In this document: in pieces, positions 20,694-30,872 of the stretch
How positions within the stretch are numbered: position 1 is the stretch's first letter
Layout: every line of letters begins with the position of its first letter
Assembly: GCA_001606155.1 (NCBI GenBank)
Contig: LODT01000022.1
Coordinates: forward strand, 186,001 to 250,000
Direction of reading: 5' to 3'
From: Tieghemostelium lacteum
Taxonomy: Eukaryota; Evosea; Eumycetozoa; Dictyosteliales; Raperosteliaceae
DNA: 64,000 nucleotides
Translations under genes and position numbers: made by a program
Notes under the pieces: model-generated
Told to the model about the DNA's origin: nothing
Database searches by the model: none
Seen by the model: only the letters and a program-made list of their open reading frames with translations

Positions 20694-23225
20694 ATGTTAA
20701 ATAATAGTAGTAAAAAGAGTGAATTAACACACTCACAAGATTCAATGAACGATGAGAATAGTAATAATAATATAAATATTATAAATAATTTTGGAAATGG
20801 TTCACAGTTTAAAGACAAGAGTAAAAGGAATAGTTTTCATTTTGAAGAACTTAAAACTACACATTTAGTCAGTGACAATTTATATCATAGTGCAAATAGA
20901 AATTCACTTCCACCCTCACAGACATCTTCTCCGTCCCACTCACAATTTGCCAGAACACTGAGTTTTGTGTTATGGCAAAGTGGACAAAAGACAAATAGCA
21001 AGAGATTCAGTCAATCAATTTCAAATATAGGCAATCTATTACCGGAGTTTACAAAGTCTATGATTAATAATAGTGGGGAGACTGAGGTACAACAAATACA
21101 GCAACAAAATAGCACAGAAGTAACACCATCTTCACCTTATTCACTACACCCTATGCAAATGAAAGCTACTCCGGAGATTACTACTTTTAACACACCTTAT
21201 AAAGAGAAACCTGGTAAAAAGATTACGACATTGGAGGAGTTAAGTCAGGATATGTTGGAGAATCCTTCAGGTAGAATATCAAGTAAGGTTTTAGAAGGTT
21301 TAGTTACACAGCATTTCAATTGTGATACTGCATCTCTTGATTATATAATGAATGAGTTTAGGTTATGTCAGGATAAAGAGTATTGGTTGTATTCTGATTT
21401 TCTACTACTCCTTCATGAGTATCATGCCATAGTAAATCCTCAAGAAAAGTCTTCGGAAGACCCTAATACAACTGAAGTACCTGAACAACAGGAAATAACA
21501 AATAATAACAATAGTATATATAGTAATCATAGTAGAGGTAGTTCAGCAACAACTATTACAAAAAGGAACCAATCCTATGATGAGATATTTTCATCAACAA
21601 ATTCAGCAGGTGAATTATCAAAATTGTTACCTTCAGGTTCAAAATCCAATTTGGAGATTCAATCTACAAGATTCAATGATATGATGAGTGAGAGATCTAT
21701 ATCATCTTCGTCATTGACGAGTAATAACTTCTTTGCCAATATAAATCATCATCAAAAAGAGGAACAACCATTAAAGTTACAACAGCTACAGCAACAGAGT
21801 GAACAGGAGATGGTAGATCCTAAGGAATATGACAGACTTAAACAAGAGAATGATAAATTAAAAGATGAAAACTATCGTATACAGAAACAAAATGATGCAA
21901 TGAGGAAGACTATGGCAGACTACCAAGTTGATGAACAGAATTCTACGAGCCAGAAGAAAAAAGAGAATAAAGAGGATCTAGAAGCTGCTAGCAAGAGGTT
22001 AAAGGAGGAAGTAGAGTTGGCATATCGAGCTAGAGAGGAGTTGAAAAAACAGTTGTCACAGATGGTTTCTAGCCACAATCAAGAGATACGTCAGATGAAA
22101 GAGGATCATCAAAGAGAGATAAAGGATATAAAGGAAGAGTCTTTATTGGCATGTAAGGCATTGACACAAAAGAATGAGGATTTAGATAAATCTATAAAGA
22201 ATATTCAGTCTAAGCATAATAGTCTCTTTGATGAGCTATCAATGCAATTGGTAAATAATAATAATATTGAACTACAATTAAAGGTACAAGAAGAGAACTT
22301 TAAAAAAGAAATTCAATCTCTCAAGAAGGAACTGTCATCTGCCAATCAAAAGCTACGTGATCAGGAGGCAGATCAGCATGTATATCACCATTTGTCAACT
22401 AGTGGTAGTATATTACGTCAATCACAACAAAGTGACCAGAAGGTATTTAATCATACTGAACAGCAACACACTTCCAATAGTGGTAGTATGATTGATGAGT
22501 ATGTAAATACCATTCAAAGTCTTCGTGATCAATTAACTATAGTTGAAAAGGAAAGAGATAAACTTCATCAACAATACAATCAATTGGAATCTGATATCAA
22601 TCATATGCAACTCCAACACAGTAATAGTTCAACAATTCAGAAAAACAATATTATATCGTATCTCTATAACCAAATTTCACCAATGTTCAATAACATTTCA
22701 GAATCCATTGATAGACTAAACCAGTCCATTAAAAGTAGCAATAGTAACAGTAATAACAGCAGTATTAGTAATAACATTTCACATGAATTAGACGGGTCAT
22801 TAGTTCAGATTCATTCATTGCAAATTGAAGAGTCCTCATTGAATCTAAATCAGAGTAACAGTGATATCAGTTTTAGTGATTCATCCAATACATTGGAGAT
22901 CAGTATACAAAACCTCAATCAAAAGTGGATACAATTGAATGGGGATCTCAATAGATTTACACATACCAAAGCAAAGGAAATATCAGAACTCACAGATAAA
23001 ATTACACAATTGGAGAAAGATCAACTCAACCATATTATATCACCTCAATCTCTAGCAACAAGCGAACAACAAGTCATTGTAGTTCACCAGGAAAAACCTT
23101 CTACCTTTTACAGCCACCTTATGGACATTTTTTCATTTTTGGGTATATTATTTACAATATTTGTATTTTTAATAATCACTTTAGTTTTAGTACAAAATAA
23201 CATTAAATTAGAGAGAATCAGTTAA
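20694..23225 (+). CDS. Tail-anchored coiled-coil protein, unrecognised
   Basis: Single exon, 843 codons. The N-terminal 180 residues are Ser/Asn/Gln-rich. A compact segment at about 180-245 (TTLEELSQDMLENP ... FRLCQDKEYWLYSDFLLLLHEY) may be a small helical domain. Heptad-rich coiled coil covers about 375-565 (many K/E/L, such as EAASKRLKEEVELA) with further stretches near 600-650 and 740-770. A single strongly hydrophobic segment (IFSFLGILFTIFVFLIITLVLV) lies 10 residues before the end, followed by a short basic tail. That layout is typical of tail-anchored proteins of the ER, Golgi or nuclear envelope, including golgins. No family was recognised and no partner is suggested by the neighbours. 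Confidence 0.75.
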   Translation: MLNNSSKKSELTHSQDSMNDENSNNNINIINNFGNGSQFKDKSKRNSFHFEELKTTHLVSDNLYHSANRNSLPPSQTSSPSHSQFARTLSFVLWQSGQKTNSKRFSQSISNIGNLLPEFTKSMINNSGETEVQQIQQQNSTEVTPSSPYSLHPMQMKATPEITTFNTPYKEKPGKKITTLEELSQDMLENPSGRISSKVLEGLVTQHFNCDTASLDYIMNEFRLCQDKEYWLYSDFLLLLHEYHAIVNPQEKSSEDPNTTEVPEQQEITNNNNSIYSNHSRGSSATTITKRNQSYDEIFSSTNSAGELSKLLPSGSKSNLEIQSTRFNDMMSERSISSSSLTSNNFFANINHHQKEEQPLKLQQLQQQSEQEMVDPKEYDRLKQENDKLKDENYRIQKQNDAMRKTMADYQVDEQNSTSQKKKENKEDLEAASKRLKEEVELAYRAREELKKQLSQMVSSHNQEIRQMKEDHQREIKDIKEESLLACKALTQKNEDLDKSIKNIQSKHNSLFDELSMQLVNNNNIELQLKVQEENFKKEIQSLKKELSSANQKLRDQEADQHVYHHLSTSGSILRQSQQSDQKVFNHTEQQHTSNSGSMIDEYVNTIQSLRDQLTIVEKERDKLHQQYNQLESDINHMQLQHSNSSTIQKNNIISYLYNQISPMFNNISESIDRLNQSIKSSNSNSNNSSISNNISHELDGSLVQIHSLQIEESSLNLNQSNSDISFSDSSNTLEISIQNLNQKWIQLNGDLNRFTHTKAKEISELTDKITQLEKDQLNHIISPQSLATSEQQVIVVHQEKPSTFYSHLMDIFSFLGILFTIFVFLIITLVLVQNNIKLERIS

Positions 23226-23900
23226 TATCCCCCCGAAATGGAATGAAGAAAGAATAGAATAATAAATTATTGAATAAAATCCACAGATATTTATAATGAT
23301 TGATAACATGTACTATTAAATGGCCATTTATAGATATAAGGTTTTCTATAGTATTACATCTATTTAAAGATTAGTTGAATACACAGATTAAATATTAAAG
23401 ATCGTTATACTTCTGAAGAAACAATTTAAAAAAAAATATTAAATAGGAAAGCACTAGTGCATTCAAAGTTTTATTTTGGTAATTTATCAAGTGAATATGA
23501 GTTTTAATAAAGGAGATTTGGAATTGGAATGCTGATTTTGGTATATTTATTACTTTCATTGGAATATTAATAAATTGTTCTGTTTAGTTTAAATTGAAAT
23601 GGCAAAACCATTGCTTAAATTGAATTATTTGAGAGGCAAGGCTAACCTCTGAAATAGTTAGTTAAATAGAGTTGGAGTCCTGAGAGACTCCAATCAATAA
23701 ATTATTAAATATATTTGTTGAATTCTAATGCTTAATGATTCATTATTTGATTCTATAATTTAGATATACAATGAATCCATGCATTAGTTTTTTAACTGAG
23801 TATCATTATTATTAATACTTATTATTACTATAGCAATGAATACTCTTAATATTATATTTTAATTTACAGAACAATTAAATTCCAATATTGTCAAAGAGAT
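23226..23900. other. Intergenic, three short hairpins
   Basis: This convergent spacer lies between the stop codons of the coiled-coil gene and the kinase gene. No open frame of note. Three small perfect inverted repeats cluster at 23598-23694 and are listed separately. Confidence 0.6.
23598..23694. other. Cluster of three stem-loops, possible structured RNA
   Basis: Three consecutive perfect stems lie within 97 bases: AATGG/CCATT with a 5-base loop (23598-23612), AGAGG/CCTCT (23632-23650), and TTGGAGTC/GACTCCAA with a 6-base loop (23672-23693). Local GC content is higher than in the surrounding spacer. The cluster could be a small noncoding RNA or a 3' processing signal. I see no dictyostelid class I RNA 5' motif, so the call is weak. 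Confidence 0.25.
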
Positions 23901-25004
23901 CTATGTAAATTTACATAATGGACTCTTTGAAGATGACATTGCTTGGCATCTAGAACTGACTCTAAAAATTTGATGTCTACTAGATTGAAACCAGCAATGA
24001 TATTTGATTTGAGAAGAGCTTATTCTATTATATCTATTTAAAAAGCATCTTCTAATCAGATCATGACACTCTGGAGTAACATAATCTGGGATGTGGAAGG
24101 AACAGCTGATGGTTTTCTTAACCAATTCGTCATAAAACCAATCACCATAAGCTGTCTTATTCATCTTGTTACCAACTCTTCCACATACATCTGGGTCAAA
24201 TGGATGTTCACCAGTTACCATAATATACAAAAGAACACCAAGTGACCAGACGTCATTCTGCATACCATCATAAGTGGTTCTAGGATTTAGCATTTCTGCA
24301 GAAGCGCATGTTACAGTACCACTAATACCAGAGAGATTGGTAATATTGTATTGTTCACCTAAACCAAAATCAATTAATTTAATATTGCCGAAGCAATCTA
24401 CCATTACATTCTCAGGTTTAATATCCCTGTGGATCATCTGCTTGCTGTGAATATAAGCAACGGCACTAGCTATTTGATTCATCCACAACATGGCAATTTT
24501 TTCTGGGACAGCTCTATACTTTTTCATTTTTTCCATTAGAGAGCACCCATTTACCAATTCCAAAACTAAATAAATTTCATCTTGACCACATAAAACATTA
24601 TGTAACTTTGCAATGTTTGGGTGGTTCAATTGTCTTAAAAGATTAATTTCAATCTTTGCAGATCTATAATCTTTGTTGTTTATACATTTAATAGCAACAC
24701 TATAACCAGTTGCCAACTCTATAGCTTGGTAAACTTTACCATAGCTTCCACTACCTAGAGTTTATATAATCTTAAATCCACTAATATGTTTTTTCTCTAA
24801 TTTAAAAACTACTAATTTGTAAAGATATTTAATTATTCTAATAATTAAATTAATGAAAAATGTAATCAACATTAAAATAAAATTGATTGCTGTATTCATT
24901 TTATCTATAAATTCAAGTAATGATTGATTTATAATAAAAATAAAAAAAAATAAAAGAATTATTATTTTTTGAGGAAATTTTTTAATTGATGAAGTTTTAC
25001 TCAA
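23901..25004 (-). pseudogene. Membrane-linked Ser/Thr protein kinase with in-frame stop
   Basis: The frame runs from about 25004 to 23901 and contains one stop, TAA at 24762-24764, exactly where a kinase domain begins (FKII, stop, TLGSGSYGKVYQA). The remaining kinase features are intact: VAIK, a matching Glu in KIEINLL, HRDIKPEN, DFG, and a CASAEML motif in place of APE, then DVWSLGVLLY. It resembles CAMK/SNF1-type kinases. Upstream of the stop are two hydrophobic stretches (KIIILLFFFIFII and FILMLITFFINLIIRII), so the kinase would be membrane-tethered. The only in-frame ATG before the domain is at 24897-24899, within the membrane region; an unseen 5' exon is possible. No intron of credible length removes the stop. 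It is a likely recent pseudogene; read-through or a sequence error are alternatives. Confidence 0.65.
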
Positions 25005-25098
25005 ACATATAAGATCTTATATCCCAATTTGTCTTATAAAAAAAATAATTAAAAAAAAATAATTATTTTTGAACATCAATTTTTTTTTAACTTCAAAA

Positions 25099-26169
25099 AT
25101 GTCATTTGGTGTTGGTGATAGTATGTTAATTTAGTTTTTGATTAATCAATAGTTTATTAATTGCAATGATACAGAAAATGAATCACAGATTAAACAATTT
25201 GTAGTAAGTGGTGTAGCTGGCATGATATCATCAGCAATAACACATCCAGTGGATTCTTTAAAAGTTAGAATGCAGTTACAGGGAGAATTAGGAGAATCAA
25301 TACAGAAACTAGCATCAACACCTTCAACAACAGTTACAGATGTAGGAGTTAGTAAAGCTATTAAACCAGAGAAAGGTACTTTAAATATGTTAAATCACAT
25401 TCATAAGACAGAGGGACTGTTTACATTGTACAGAGGACTATCAGCATCACTGTTGAGACAGGCGACTTATACAACCACTAGATTTGGTCTGTATGGTCTG
25501 ATAAAGGATATATTAGTTAAAGATAACAAATCATTTCCATTCTATAAAAAAGTTTTAGTTGGTATGATTTCTGGTGCTGGTGGTGCTATCATTGGTACTC
25601 CTGCTGATGTTATCATGGTTAGAATGCAAGCTGATGGAAAGTTACCTTTAGAACAGAGAAGAAATTATAAAAATGCTTTTGATGGAATTCTAAGAATATC
25701 CAAAGAAGAAGGTATTCTATCACTGTGGAAAGGATGTTCGCCTAATGTAATCAGAGCAATGTTTATGACAGCTGGTCAGGTATCTTCCTACGATCAAGCC
25801 AAACAAATGATGATTACATCAGGTTATTTTCAAGACAATATAAAAACACACTTAATTGCTAGTACCATTTCAGCATTTGTAGCATCACTTGTAACCTCTC
25901 CTCTGGATGTTGTAAAAACTAGAATTATGAACACAAAATCTTCCTCATCCTCTCCTTCTCCCGCTGGTACAACCTCAAATCAATCAGCAATAGTTTACAA
26001 AGGTACATTAGACTGCTTTACAAAGACATTTAAATCTGAAGGTGTTGCAGCCTTTTACAAAGGTTTTGGACCTTACTTTTTGAGATTAGGTCCTCAAACT
26101 ATACTAACATTTATATTTGTAGAACAATTATCCAATCTATGGAGGAAAACTAGTAATTATTTTAAATAA
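25099..26169 (+). CDS. Mitochondrial carrier, oxoglutarate/dicarboxylate/UCP branch
   Basis: Two exons, 25099-25120 (22 bases) and 25175-26169, separated by a 54-base GTATGT...CAG intron, give 338 residues. Three carrier repeats are visible through their signatures: PVDSLKVRMQ, PADVIMVRMQ and PLDVVKTRIM. Further diagnostic stretches are RQATYTTTRFGLYG and ADGKLPLEQRRNYKNAFDG, which are characteristic of the SLC25A11/SLC25A10/UCP group. It should span the inner mitochondrial membrane with six helices and exchange malate or related dicarboxylates. The closest D. discoideum relative is probably the ucpB-type carrier, which I could not verify. A Ser-rich insert lies in the third repeat. It converges on gene E with 28 bases between stop codons. 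Confidence 0.85.
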
Positions 26170-26197
26170 ACAAACTATATACAATATAATCATTTAT

Positions 26198-27850
26198 TTA
26201 AACTTGAATATGTTTTGGAATAATCTTATTTAAACGATCATATTTTGTAAATACATGTAAATTCAGTAAATTTGGACCATATTTAGCATTGTTTATACTA
26301 TTTTTAAATTTTTCAATTTGGGTTTGTGTAGGGAGAAGGAATTCAGAAGGTGGTGATATTTTTAGATGAATAAGTTGTTGATTACTTTCGAGAATGTTTT
26401 GAATGTGTGTTAGATAGGTGTTAGGATTCATTTTGTACTCAGCTCGATGTTGGGACAGAGTGAATCTTTGAATATTTTTATTCTTAGATAATGAAATTGC
26501 AATGCTATCAAAATGATCCCATTCATTGAAATCTCTAATGGCAAGAGATGTTAGGGATGGATGATTAAATTCTAAAAATTTTGATAAGCTAGTGGAAGAG
26601 ACTCTAAACTCGTATTGGAGTGTTTTAATGTATAGATTATATTGGAGGGCATTAAAAAACTCAATTTCTGAGTCATTAATATTTTGTTTGTAGAATGTAC
26701 CTGTAACGGAAATACTTTCTAGATTTGGTTTGTTAATCTCTAGAATTCTGGTAACTGTAGAAAAGTAGTTACTATCAAGGAACATTGTGACCTCTCTGAT
26801 ATTGTTATGATAGAGTTTTAGAGGGCTGCAGAAATTCTTGATTGGTAATGTTTGTTCCATTAAAAACACTTTGGTGATACCTGAAGTGCAAGACCACAAA
26901 GTTAGCAATTCATTGTCTTCAGTGTACTGTAGAGTGTTATTGGTTATAGTTGGTAGATTGCTAATATCTACATTTGTAACTGGTGGTAAATTAAATGATG
27001 TTAATGAGTGGTTTCTATTTAGACATTCTATTAGAGTTGCATAGTTATAATAGTTGTCGTTAGATTTCAATCTTAACACTAGATTCTCTAATCTATTATA
27101 TTCAAAAATTGATTTTACAATTGGTGTTAAATCATCGTGTGGTGAAACTATAACACTGTTAGTCATTATCAATTCATTCAGTAACTGAAGAGACTCGGTC
27201 ATAGATATTAATATATCTTGATCAACAATTACATTTTCAAATGTTAATTTCTTTAGATTTCTTAGTTTGTCGAATATACCACTAGGTATATGAACTAGTG
27301 GGTTGAGTGTAAAGTTTATTCTATTTAGACCTTGGAATTTGGATATACAATCTACAAGGTCTGTTAACTCGGTAATTGTTGACTGAAACCCTATTGAAAC
27401 GGTAACATATTCAATGTCAATATTTGATAACATTGTAGGTGGTGATTTATAGAAACTAATATAATTTAGATTAAGTTGATTGAGTTTTTCAATTCTTTCA
27501 AATGGTTTCTGAAGAGAATTAAGTAAGTCGATAAATTGAGGGTATATTGACAATGTATTAATCTTGGGTATTAGGTTAATGTGCTTTTTTCTTTGCAATT
27601 CTGACAAAGAATTTGCATTAATGATCAATCCTAACTGCCCGTTCAAATATCCCAATTGTAATGCCCTTTTGAATGAGTCGGGAGTAGAAAGTGTCACAAG
27701 ATTATTTGATGCTTTTGGTACTATTTTAACTCTAAACTCTTTAGAAACCAATGTAAATAACTTTAATAACCACAATGCATTATGAAAAGTATTAAATAGA
27801 ATATTTAAAATTTTAATTATAATATAGTGTGGTAGAACTGCAGTAATCAT
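26198..27850 (-). CDS. F-box/LRR-like paralogue E
   Basis: Single exon, 550 codons, ATG at 27848-27850. It starts LPHYIIIKILNILFN and has KLFTLVSKEFRVKIVPK, the same F-box-like block as the left array but with Glu-Phe in place of Gln-Trp. It shares this subtype with F and G at 30873-32588 and 35578-37212 (IIKIL, LVSK, IVPL). Leucine-rich segments continue through the body (LKKLTFENVIV, LTSLAIRDF). Function unknown. Confidence 0.75.
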   Translation of the reverse strand: MITAVLPHYIIIKILNILFNTFHNALWLLKLFTLVSKEFRVKIVPKASNNLVTLSTPDSFKRALQLGYLNGQLGLIINANSLSELQRKKHINLIPKINTLSIYPQFIDLLNSLQKPFERIEKLNQLNLNYISFYKSPPTMLSNIDIEYVTVSIGFQSTITELTDLVDCISKFQGLNRINFTLNPLVHIPSGIFDKLRNLKKLTFENVIVDQDILISMTESLQLLNELIMTNSVIVSPHDDLTPIVKSIFEYNRLENLVLRLKSNDNYYNYATLIECLNRNHSLTSFNLPPVTNVDISNLPTITNNTLQYTEDNELLTLWSCTSGITKVFLMEQTLPIKNFCSPLKLYHNNIREVTMFLDSNYFSTVTRILEINKPNLESISVTGTFYKQNINDSEIEFFNALQYNLYIKTLQYEFRVSSTSLSKFLEFNHPSLTSLAIRDFNEWDHFDSIAISLSKNKNIQRFTLSQHRAEYKMNPNTYLTHIQNILESNQQLIHLKISPPSEFLLPTQTQIEKFKNSINNAKYGPNLLNLHVFTKYDRLNKIIPKHIQV

Positions 27851-28127
27851 TTAAAATCTAAAAATAAAAAAAATTTTTATCAATATTAAATTATAAAAGA
27901 AAAGGTTATAAAATCTACAGAAGCTATGGTGGAAAATTTCATGAGTAAATTAAAAATAAATTGATAATCTATAATTCAATCAGTTTTGTGTGAACAGATA
28001 ATTTTTTATTGTTTTTTTTAAAATTCTATCACACTTTTCAAACACATATCATCTTAACAACTAATTAAACACTATTCTCTCCAAAAATTCTTTTTATTCA
28101 ATATTTTATTTGATTCTTTCATTGAAG

Positions 28128-30540
28128 ATGTATATATTTATCTTATTAATTTTAATTCTAAAGATATCTATAAATTTTGCTTTACCATCATCAGAGAGTT
28201 TACTTAATGATTCTAATAGTTATGGTTTAGATATTGGTTCTGAATATAAAACTGGAGGTTTTGATTTTAATGGTGATGGTAAACAAGTAAGTTTTTAAGG
28301 TAAATTTATAGTGTAATATAAAATCTAACTAAAAAAAAATTAAGGATTTTATTACATCCCATCATCAAACAAATAAAACATATGTATTTTTTGGTGATAT
28401 TTCAAGATATAGTGGACAGAGACCTTTAAAAGTTTCAATGATTGATGGGATTAATGGTTTCAGTATTGAAATTAAACAAATGGATCTTCGGAATTACTTT
28501 ATATGTGGAGATATAAATAATGATGGATATGATGAAATTATAATTCGTGTGTCAAACGGTCAATTAAAAATAATTTATGGACATTCAGGACCATTTAAGA
28601 ATGTTTTTTCAACTTTTGATGGAATTGAAGGATTTGTAATTGATAGTATTTATTCTCCCGGAATGACCTACGATACTTATCAAGTTATTTGCGATCATAA
28701 TGGAGATGGTATAAATGATTTGATATTTAATATACTAGGAAATGTTTTTATTCTTTATGGTCTTGATAATGGTAAAAAGTTTCCAACTGAATCTGGGAAA
28801 TTTAATATTAACTTTTTATCAAATGGAACTTTGGGACATGTAATTTTTAAAAATTCTATAAATCTTGGTTGTGGAGATTTGAATAATGATGGTATTGATG
28901 ATTTGGTAATACTCTCAGATACTGGTAATGGTACTGTTAGTTTTGGTTTAAAATTTTATCCGACTCAATATAATCCTGTATTAAATGGTTCAACTGGTTT
29001 TACATTGGATATACAAGGTATTGATTTTGTACTTCAGATTGGTTTTGGTGACTTCAATGGTGATGGATTACAAGATATGGCTGTAGCAAGTCAGGATTCA
29101 AAATCAATTTATATGATTTATGGTAAAAAAGGTGGAATTTGGGAACCTCATTTTGATATCAACAGTGGTAACTCATCTGAAGTAGTTAAATGGGTTAGAA
29201 ATGAAAATACACCTGAGGAACTATGCTTTTCTTTGTATGTTGGTGATATTAATGGAGATGGTATATCTGATCTATCATGTGATGTTTATTCTCTTGGATA
29301 TACTTGGGGAGTATATGGAACCACTATGAAATTACCAGCTGTCTATGATTTGAATATCACCACATCTCCATTATTTGGTGATTGTAGAGGTTTTATAATA
29401 TTTAACACCCAACTTACTTTTTCATCTTGGACTGATTTTAATAATGATGGTATTCAAGATTTAATTATATACTTTAGTAATAGTCAGAATTATATTATTT
29501 TTGGTGAAAAAACTATATTCTCAGCATCGTTGAATATCATTAATACATCTATTCACTATAACTCTTTTGGTGAATTTCATTTCTTAGAATCTAATTTTAA
29601 TCCAAATTCATCTGGAAATTGTAATGTTCAATTTATTACTTTTAAAGTTTTGGATGGTAATGTTTCATCTGATTATTTAACATTTTCTAGAAATAGATCA
29701 TCTAATGGTATGAAAAAAGGTGACTTATTTCATGTATATAATGAACATAATGATCCAAATTTTTTACAAAGTCTCTCCAACGTCTTGTATGTAACAAATA
29801 GAAATTCATCGATTGTTACAATTTCAATTCAATATTTAAATATAATTAATGATACAATTAAAATATTTATAAATACAAATATAACAGGTACTGCAACAAC
29901 AGGTACACCACCTGTCTCTTTAATTGCTACAACAAGTACCTCACCAACAACTAGTACTCAACTTGTCACCGCTACAACAACAGCTACTACAACAACAGGT
30001 ACTACAACAGGTACTGCAACAACAGGTACTGCTACAACAGGTACTGCTACAACAGGTACTGCAACAACAGGTACTGCTACAACAGGTACTGCTACAACAG
30101 GTACTGCTACAACAGGTACTGCAACAGGTACTGCAACAACCACTGGTGTTCAACCACTTGTCACCGCTACTGTAACTGGTACTCAACCATTAATCACATC
30201 TACTGTATCAACTAGCACACCTGTTACGGCAACAACATCGCCATATACTCAACAAAATAAAACAGTTAACAATGATTGCACCTGTATTAGAGGACAAATA
30301 TGTTTATCAAATTCTCATATCTGTGTAAATCAATTTGATGTGTATCAAGGTGAATCATGTTTTCAATTATCATGTGCTTTAGGTTATGATTGTAAAGAAC
30401 AATCAAATCAAATCTATAAATGTGTTAAACAATATTCTTGCAATACCTGTGCAGATATAACATGTAAATCTCCTCATCGTTGTATTCTAGTTTTAACCAC
30501 CTCCAAAAAATGTAAATATCAACCAACTTGTTCAAATTAA
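28128..30540 (+). CDS. Secreted FG-GAP beta-propeller protein with Cys-rich C-terminus
   Basis: Exons 28128-28286 and 28345-30540 (GT-AG intron of 58 bases) give 784 residues. A signal peptide is evident (MYIFILLILILKISINFA). Seven calcium-loop motifs of the integrin-alpha FG-GAP type follow: DFNGDGKQD, DINNDGYDE, DHNGDGIND, DLNNDGIDD, DFNGDGLQD, DINGDGISD and DFNNDGIQD. Together they can close a seven-bladed propeller. Next come a Thr/Ala/Gly linker made of 15-base repeats and a C-terminal domain of about 90 residues with many cysteines (CTCIRGQICL, SCALGYDC, CNTCADITCKSPHRC), resembling the follistatin-like repeats of dictyostelid spore-coat and matrix proteins. No membrane anchor is seen. 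A role in the extracellular matrix or adhesion is an inference. Confidence 0.8.
29994..30143. repeat. Coding minisatellite, 15-base unit
   Basis: About nine near-perfect copies of a 15-base unit (GGTACTGCTACAACA) code for Gly-Thr-Ala-Thr-Thr, with a few shortened units and third-base changes. The repeat separates the propeller from the Cys-rich domain and is probably a glycosylated, length-variable stalk. Confidence 0.9.
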
Positions 30541-30872
30541 ATAATAAAAAATTTCAACATTGAAAACACTTGTTGTGATCCAATGGATAATATGCTCTTT
30601 TCATATATTAAAGGGTTCTACATAAGATTATTTTTACACTTGCCCATATTATCCAAACGATGGAGACCATTTTCTAAAGTAAAATATGCGTAAACTGCAC
30701 TCTCAAAAGATAAATTTTGTACTTTTTGCACAAACTATGACACTTCACTTTATGGATAAATTAAAAAATCTGAAGATATAGCTATCCTTTCAGTTTTGAG
30801 TGTATTGAAAATTTTAAGTCATATTTCACTGTAAATTTAAATCAAAAAGTACTACTTTATTTAGTGAGGAAT
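30541..30872. other. Convergent intergenic spacer with an 11-base inverted repeat
   Basis: Lies between the stop codons of the FG-GAP gene and gene F. A perfect inverted repeat (TGGATAATATG at 30584-30594, its complement at 30645-30655) has a 50-base centre. No coding potential or RNA gene was recognised. Confidence 0.6.

Noticed and set aside
24700-24770. A mini-intron removing the kinase TAA
   Set aside because: The only GT...AG pair around it would give an intron of about 27 bases, far shorter than the others in this window, and would delete conserved residues.
29924-30186. Overlapping open frames on both strands in the FG-GAP gene (Gln/Leu-rich and Cys/Ser-rich)
   Set aside because: They are shadows of the 15-base coding repeat, which keeps all frames open.
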